Below are positions 59,476-64,000 of a stretch of 64,000 nucleotides of DNA, in pieces. The notes beneath the pieces are model-generated. The model was given only the letters and a program-made list of their open reading frames with translations, had not been told where the DNA came from and did no database searches. The position numbers and the translations under genes were made by a program. Each line of letters begins with the position of its first letter. Within the stretch, counting starts at the first letter, position 1. This DNA is from Bacillus sp. Marseille-Q1617. Its GTDB lineage: Bacteria; Bacillota; Bacilli; Bacillales; Bacillaceae_B. The DNA lies in contig NZ_CAHJXM010000002.1 of NCBI RefSeq assembly GCF_903645295.1, forward strand, positions 100,001 to 164,000, read 5' to 3'.

Positions 59476-59488
59476 TTCGAGGTGGATG

Positions 59489-60160
59489 ATGGAAATTTAT
59501 AAAGGTGAGAAAAAGCGGATTTATCTAGAAAATCACTCAATCGCTCATCGATTTTCTTTTCAGATTGAAGAATATCTTGAAATGAGGGAATATAAGCGGG
59601 ATGAATGGATCATACAAGAAGGGAATAGACCCGATTACTTATTTTATGTGACAGAAGGAAAAGCAAAAATATATGTCACGCATCAAAATGGTAAAGTGTC
59701 ACTTATCAACTTTATCAATGCGCATGATTATATTGGTGAAATGGAATTATTGAACGATGTGTACTATACAAAAGGAATTCAGGCATCCACAGAAACCGTC
59801 TGTTTTGCTTTGCCTTTTTCCAAGTACCGCACCAAACTGCTTGAAGATACGAAATTCCTTCGTGAATTAACAACATTCTTGAGTCTGAAGGCAACGTTAA
59901 TGGCGGCCAAGTATTCACAGAGCCTTGCTTTTCCGCTTGAGAACAGGCTTGCAGACTTTATTTTACAGACGTCCGATAAAGGGGTTTACCTGGAAAAGCA
60001 CGTCATTGTTTGTGATTTTTTAGGCGTCTCTTACCGACATCTGCTGCATGTACTGACACAGTTTTGTGAAAAGGGGTATTTACGAAAAGAAGGCAGGAAT
60101 TATAGGATTAAAAATCAGCATGCTTTATATGAGCTTGCCGAAGCGATTAAGAATAAATAA
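59489..60160 (+). CDS. Crp/Fnr-family regulator, YeiL-like
   Basis: 223-residue regulator. Cyclic-nucleotide-binding-like domain (DEWIIQEGNRPDYLFYVTEGKAKIYVTHQNGKVSLINF, DYIGEMELL), dimer helix, and a C-terminal winged helix with VCDFLGVSYRHLLHVLTQFCEKGYLRKEGRNYRI. Close in layout to E. coli YeiL, a nitrogen/stationary-phase regulator with a proposed Fe-S centre; the CNB part here has few cysteines. Two adjacent ATGs (59486, 59489) follow GAGGTGG. Probably controls the divergent MFS gene and itself. Confidence 0.85.
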   Translation: MEIYKGEKKRIYLENHSIAHRFSFQIEEYLEMREYKRDEWIIQEGNRPDYLFYVTEGKAKIYVTHQNGKVSLINFINAHDYIGEMELLNDVYYTKGIQASTETVCFALPFSKYRTKLLEDTKFLRELTTFLSLKATLMAAKYSQSLAFPLENRLADFILQTSDKGVYLEKHVIVCDFLGVSYRHLLHVLTQFCEKGYLRKEGRNYRIKNQHALYELAEAIKNK

Positions 60161-60228
60161 ATTTTATCTTCAAATAAAAAAGGTGAATCTCACCATATAG
60201 AAAATGAAGTTTTATCTATACAATGAGT

Positions 60229-60267
60229 TAAAGAGACTGTCTCTTACTACTAGTGACAATCTCTTTC
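60229..60267. terminator. Hairpin between the regulator and the ATP-grasp gene
   Basis: AAAGAGACTGTC, loop, GACAATCTCTTTC with A and T flanks; suits both convergent genes. Confidence 0.7.
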
Positions 60268-60280
60268 AACTTACTTGTAC

Positions 60281-61606
60281 TTAAAACCCAGCCAGCACCT
60301 TAGCATATTCAAAAGGGGTAGGCAGTATATAAGGCAGGACCCGACGCTCATCCATGGTTCTCTTTGCTTTCCTCTCTGCAGCATAATTCGGCTGCATTTC
60401 TAACACCCACACCTTGCACTCACTATCCAATATGAAATCGAAAGCAACATCCCCGAGGTGTGTTTCTTCATCACTCTCCATCACGCTTAAGATGCTCATA
60501 CATAACTGGGTGATCTCAACTATTTTTTGTTTCATTTGATCTTCACTCAGATGATATATTTCCTTAAGCGCTGCTTCTCCTGGCAGTACTTTCTCTCTGT
60601 TGCTTGAGTTTGAGATGACACTTCCGACCATTGCTACTTTTGTTTCCATGCCTGAATACTTCCAGTTCTTTGTTTCATCTTTTTGAAGGTACAGCCGGAA
60701 GTCGATTTTTTTCCCGGAGTGGGTAAAAGGGATTTCCCGTTGAATAATATATCTGCTCTTTTTCATTATGCTTGATTGTAATCTCTCGTCCAACGTCTCT
60801 ATTGATTCGATAAGAACCTTATCTCCGGTGATGCTGGATAATATATATCCTTCATCCGCTTTTTTTATATGGAAAATTCCCCTGCCTCTGCTTAATGAAG
60901 TAGGTTTTAAAAAGACGGATTCATATTTTGTGAGCATGTGAAGCAAACTTTCTACTCCTTTATACCTTCTTGTAAAAGGTAAATGCTCTCGTATATAAGG
61001 GATTTTGGACATGTTGATCCAAAAAGAATATTTATTGTCATTGCGATATGGGTAGTTGAATATCTTCTCACCAATATGCTCTTTAAAGTGTTTATAAAGG
61101 TTTGGGTTCATAGGAGAACGATTGTAGATGGCACAGGGGTAAGGAAAGGTGCCTTTAATGAGGCGATTTGCAGTTGGTTCGTAATAATAGCCGGAAATCG
61201 TTTTAGTGGATTGATCAATCGTCTTACTATTAAAAATGTAGATTAACCCCTTAATTGTATCATAATTTGAAAAACGCAACTTGGCGGTCTCTTGCTTGGG
61301 ATTGAACCAAGGTGTTTCCAGAAAACCGATAACCGGCCCTAAGAATAATTGATTCTCAATAAAGTAGGAATCATATGGGAGATCGGGGATGGAGAGGTTT
61401 TCGTTCAAGCAGGAGGAAAGTTTCATTTGATTAAGTTGCAGATTATGAACGATTCCGATCATAAGTTCTTTTTTGAAATGACCGAAATTCAGTATGATGG
61501 AGTTTGACTCAATATTTAATTGTTTTAATGTTTCTTCATTCAAGTAAATATAAAGTGGATCAAGCTCCTTATCAAGATGTACTGAACAGAAATAGGGTTC
61601 TTTCAT
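60281..61606 (-). CDS. YheC/YheD-like ATP-grasp protein
   Basis: 441-residue protein of the YheC/D family, spore-coat-associated in B. subtilis. N-terminal part is unlike enzymes of known role; from about residue 195 an ATP-grasp core with TFPYPCAIYNRSP upstream, FLKPTSLSRGRGIFHIKK, IIQREIPFTHSGKKIDFRLYLQ and DVAFDFILDSECKVWVLEMQPN (metal-binding Asp/Glu/Asn). Substrate unknown. ATG start with AGGGAG upstream. AT-rich relative to the core genes. Confidence 0.87.
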   Translation of the reverse strand: MKEPYFCSVHLDKELDPLYIYLNEETLKQLNIESNSIILNFGHFKKELMIGIVHNLQLNQMKLSSCLNENLSIPDLPYDSYFIENQLFLGPVIGFLETPWFNPKQETAKLRFSNYDTIKGLIYIFNSKTIDQSTKTISGYYYEPTANRLIKGTFPYPCAIYNRSPMNPNLYKHFKEHIGEKIFNYPYRNDNKYSFWINMSKIPYIREHLPFTRRYKGVESLLHMLTKYESVFLKPTSLSRGRGIFHIKKADEGYILSSITGDKVLIESIETLDERLQSSIMKKSRYIIQREIPFTHSGKKIDFRLYLQKDETKNWKYSGMETKVAMVGSVISNSSNREKVLPGEAALKEIYHLSEDQMKQKIVEITQLCMSILSVMESDEETHLGDVAFDFILDSECKVWVLEMQPNYAAERKAKRTMDERRVLPYILPTPFEYAKVLAGF

Positions 61607-61647
61607 CGTATATGCAGCTCCCTTTATTTTTATAAAAAGCCTTATAC

Positions 61648-62328
61648 CTATGTTGCTTTTTGAACAGCCAGTTTCGCCAGTAGAAGAGTTGGATCAACCA
61701 TCTTCATGTCAGCTTTGAATAAATGAAACAATAAGGGTATTTCAGTGCAGCCGCCTATAATCATTGAAATTCCGTTTTCTTTATACTCATTTAAGACTCA
61801 GTTAAGGTCTTTTATATATTGATTAGAAGAAATCCTTCCCAATTTTACATCGTTAATGGCGTTATCAATGATCGTTTGTTCTTCTTTGAGAGGAGTGAGT
61901 ATTTCACTAGGGCTGTTATGAAATGCTTTTTGATATAATCCATGATTTATGGTGGTTTCAGTAGCAAGTAAGAGGATTTTTTTATGGGCAGGGTCTTCTT
62001 CTGAAAGTATTGATTCCACAGTGGTATCAATGATGCTGTGGAATGGGATTTGAATGGCCGCTTTTATTTGTTCAAGCCAAATATTGGCTGCGTTACAGGG
62101 CATAATAAGGAAATCTGCCCCCGCCTTTTCCAACGATATCGCAGATTTGATGAGCCCGGGTAATGGATCCGATTGCTGCGTTCGAGGAGGGATTTTAGGG
62201 TTATTGTAGATGATGATGCGATGATGTTCTTGTTCTGTTTGTACTGGAGTATTTACTATAATTTTATGAAATAAGTCCAACGTTGCTGCTGGACCCATTC
62301 CTCCGAGGATTCCGATTGTTTTGGACAT
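61648..62328 (-). pseudogene. Aspartate/glutamate racemase family gene with in-frame TGA
   Basis: 226 codons of an Asp/Glu racemase-like protein. The first 176 (MSKTIGILGGMGPAATLDLF, MPCNAANIW with the first catalytic Cys) end at TGA 61798-61800, and the same frame then continues VLNEYKENGISMIIGGCTEIPLLF, which holds the second catalytic Cys (GGCTE), to a TAG at 61648. A single CGA-to-TGA change would explain it. The product lacks the second Cys and is presumably inactive unless read through. Confidence 0.85.
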
Positions 62329-62446
62329 ATCATTCTTTCCTCCTTTTTTTAAACTTATATATGATGATTCTAGTAGTAATATATGTTGATAGAAGAGTTG
62401 GAGTGTGGACGAATTTCCAAAAGTAATTATTTCTAATTAATAGGAA

Positions 62447-62490
62447 TAGCCATACCACAAGGTTGAAACCTTTTTAGGGTATGGCATCTT
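62447..62490 (+). other. Hairpin in the racemase/DUF421 gap
   Basis: GCCATACC...GGGTATGGC with an inner AAGGTT/AACCTT pair. Plus-strand tail ATCTTTTATC is only weakly T-rich, so terminator use is uncertain. Confidence 0.4.
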
Positions 62491-62550
62491 TTATCTATTT
62501 ATGAACGTTGCAATCAGTTTGTTTTGAATTGTATTCCCATAACGATCAAG

Positions 62551-63276
62551 TTAGTGTCTTATTGGTGGAATAGTTATATTTTTTTCATCTTTTAAAGAAA
62601 CATGCAACTCGAGATTTCGATTGACTGAAGCAAAAAACACATTGTTTATATCGATATTTCCTTTATGAGATAATTGTTGTTCTATCCAAGCTTCATTTAG
62701 ATTAAAATCCCTTAGGACATTGGTGTAAATGGTGCCTTCTACGATAACAGGAAAGGAAATTGAAGATGTTGTTTTTGTCATGTTCATATCTTCTAACGTC
62801 ACTGAATTTTTTTGTGGCTTTTTTAACACGCTTAAAGCCCCGTTAGGTTCGATAATGGCTGTTTCAACTTCACTAATATCAAAAATACCTTTTTCCCTAA
62901 GCATTTGAAGTATATTATCAATCGAATAACGAATTTTTTTTAGGTTTTTATCAAGGAATTTTCCATTCTGAATGACCACAGTTGGTTCAAATGTAAGGTA
63001 TCTCCCTATTTTTCGATTGGAAATTTTCCATTTTGCGACCACCTTCTGGAGAATTCCAATCCCAATGATCGCTACTGCAGTCGGAAGATGTTTAATATTA
63101 GGGTCTGCGATATCCGCTCCAACCACAGCGCCTAATGTTAAGATAACCAAAAAATCAAATATAGGCAGTTCCCCAATTGCACGCTTTCCCATAAATAGGG
63201 TGATAATTAATAGTAAGGGTAAAATGGTAATGATTCTCCCAAGGATCAAGAGTAAATCTTTCAAATGCTCCAACAT
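62551..63276 (-). CDS. DUF421 membrane protein (YetF/YdfS family)
   Basis: 241-residue protein with three N-terminal TM helices (ITILPLLLIITLFMGKRAIGELPIFDFLVILTLGAVVGADIAD) and a cytosolic YetF-type domain (EPTVVIQNGKFLDKNLKKIRYSIDNILQMLREKGIFDISEVETAIIEPNGALSVLKK). In B. subtilis relatives sit in the spore or cell membrane with unknown role. ATG 63276 is chosen for the GGAGTGG site upstream. Confidence 0.9.
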   Translation of the reverse strand: MLEHLKDLLLILGRIITILPLLLIITLFMGKRAIGELPIFDFLVILTLGAVVGADIADPNIKHLPTAVAIIGIGILQKVVAKWKISNRKIGRYLTFEPTVVIQNGKFLDKNLKKIRYSIDNILQMLREKGIFDISEVETAIIEPNGALSVLKKPQKNSVTLEDMNMTKTTSSISFPVIVEGTIYTNVLRDFNLNEAWIEQQLSHKGNIDINNVFFASVNRNLELHVSLKDEKNITIPPIRH

Positions 63277-63504
63277 TTCCCACTCCTTTCTTACCTTTTT
63301 TTGCATGAGTTTGGAGAAATAGTCAAAATAACCCTATAACTAGCTTAATAGAATGTGTAATAATTCCACCATTTACTCCCCAAAAAGTTTCTTAAAGAAT
63401 AGTACACTATCATCTTTTCCAATATTTAACCCAAAAATACATATACAAAAAAATATAGACAGATTCATATAAATATATAGAGGCTGGGACAAAAGTGTTT
63501 TAGC

Positions 63505-63555
63505 ATATAAAACCCGAACTAAATTGCTAGCTGGCAAATTAGTTCGGGTTTTTAG
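63505..63555 (+). terminator. Hairpin inside the 305-bp segment
   Basis: AAACCCGAACTAA, loop, TTAGTTCGGGTTTTT; strong intrinsic-terminator form with no gene just before it on the plus strand. Confidence 0.65.
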
Positions 63556-63585
63556 TTTAAATGTATATTTATGGGCACTCATTCC

Positions 63586-63722
63586 AGCGGTTGATTGGAG
63601 TGCAAGACGAAGACTCCTGCGGGAAGAGTAGCTAATGTGAGGCCCCACAGGGAGGTACGACCGAGGAGGCTCACGGGCTACCCGCGGAAAGCGAAGTCTT
63701 GCACGGAAATCATTAGCGGTAT
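63586..63722 (+). repeat. Palindromic repeat, subfamily A, copy A5
   Basis: Forward A copy with arms GTGCAAGAC/GTCTTGCAC and GTAGCT/GGGCTAC; centre GGCCCCACAGGGAGGTACGACC differs from the other A copies. Confidence 0.9.
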
Positions 63723-63908
63723 TAAGAGACTACTCTAAATGTTCGTCTTAAGGCAGTCGTTTTATAGTTTTGTCCCAGCCTCTTTATTTAGGTGATAGTC
63801 GGCGAAACATATCTTCAGGAAATGAGATTTGATTATTTCTTTTGATACCGTGTATTTACGCCCTTTTATGTAAAAGATAATTGCATATAAATAAAGATGG
63901 TGACTACT

Positions 63909-64000
63909 ATGAAAACGGTATGGGTTTTTCTGATTTTAGCAATCGTATCCTTTATTTCCTTGTACATCTTGATGAAAAAAATGAACGTCATTAACGTCTT
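63909..64000 (+). CDS. Partial gene at window edge, membrane-anchored
   Basis: Begins ATG 63909 behind AAGATGGTGA and runs off the window after 30 codons. The part seen (MKTVWVFLILAIVSFISLYI, then LMKKMN) is one TM helix followed by basic residues. Family not recognisable from this. Confidence 0.55.
   Translation, partial: MKTVWVFLILAIVSFISLYILMKKMNVINV

Larger units (their letters stand above)
63479..63783. repeat. 305-bp segment with perfect 16-bp terminal inverted repeats
   Basis: Starts AGAGGCTGGGACAAAA (63479-63494) and ends TTTTGTCCCAGCCTCT (63768-63783), exact inverse complements. Inside are a terminator-like hairpin (63505-63555) and repeat A5. It has no gene. Either a small non-autonomous element or a long hairpin into which an A repeat was inserted. 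Confidence 0.75.

Noticed and set aside
61798..61800. Selenocysteine at the racemase TGA
   Set aside because: The TGA does not replace the catalytic cysteine, which is present later as GGCTE.

Overview
The window is the replication-origin region of a low-to-moderate GC endospore-forming Firmicute of the family Bacillaceae. This rests on gene order (dnaA-dnaN-yaaA-recF-remB-gyrB-gyrA on one side of oriC, rpmH-rnpA-spoIIIJ-jag-mnmE-mnmG-rsmG-noc-soj-spo0J on the other), on the sporulation genes (spoIIIJ, spo0J/soj, yyaC), on Bacillus-type parS sites and on the walRKHIJ operon. Protein sequences are close to Bacillus subtilis but not identical; a marine Bacillus/Rossellomorea-like genome is my guess from the repeat content, not something I can prove.

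Layout. 1-9784 (minus strand): gyrA, gyrB, remB, recF, yaaA, dnaN, dnaA. The origin is bipartite: a DnaA-box field upstream of dnaA (9954-10227) and an unwinding element with DnaA-trios between dnaA and dnaN (about 7995-8099). 10899-33889 (plus): rpmH, rnpA, spoIIIJ, jag, mnmE, mnmG, rsmG, noc, soj, spo0J, DUF554, (yyaC minus), mscS, DUF951, ychF, rpsF-ssb-rpsR, a chemoreceptor, yybS, gdpP, rplI, dnaC. 33958-43120: a frameshifted ABC exporter, purA with PurR boxes, a K+ channel, a four-gene operon (unknown protein, lipoprotein, glutathionylspermidine-synthase-like ATP-grasp, DUF350) behind a sigma-W-type promoter, a NERD protein, and a Lys-Glu-Asp-Phe tRNA cluster. 43476-55316: an M23 peptidase, an IS110-family element, walR-walK-walH-walI-walJ, an HtrA protease, a CxxH/CxxC protein and rlmH. 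55365-64000 is accessory: a glycine-riboswitch-controlled amino acid permease, a Gfo/Idh oxidoreductase, an MFS transporter divergent from a YeiL-like regulator, a YheC/D ATP-grasp protein, an aspartate racemase broken by an in-frame TGA, a DUF421 protein and the start of one more gene.

Two features run through the whole window. First, at least nine copies of a 130-150 bp GC-rich imperfect palindrome, in two subfamilies (called A and B here), sit between genes. Their arms differ between copies by compensating changes, so pairing is preserved. One A copy is split by the IS110 insertion, another lies inside a segment with perfect 16-bp terminal inverted repeats, and one lies inside the dnaA-dnaN origin spacer. 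Second, replication and segregation signals recur: three perfect parS sites (in spo0J, before ssb, in walK) and two extra DnaA-box clusters (jag-mnmE and around the CxxH gene before rlmH).

The best candidates for less-described biology are the sigma-W-type ATP-grasp/lipoprotein/DUF350 cassette (38398-40971), the covarying palindrome family, and two intergenic arrays of short motifs repeating every 20 or 21 bp (6620-6731 and 41077-41173).
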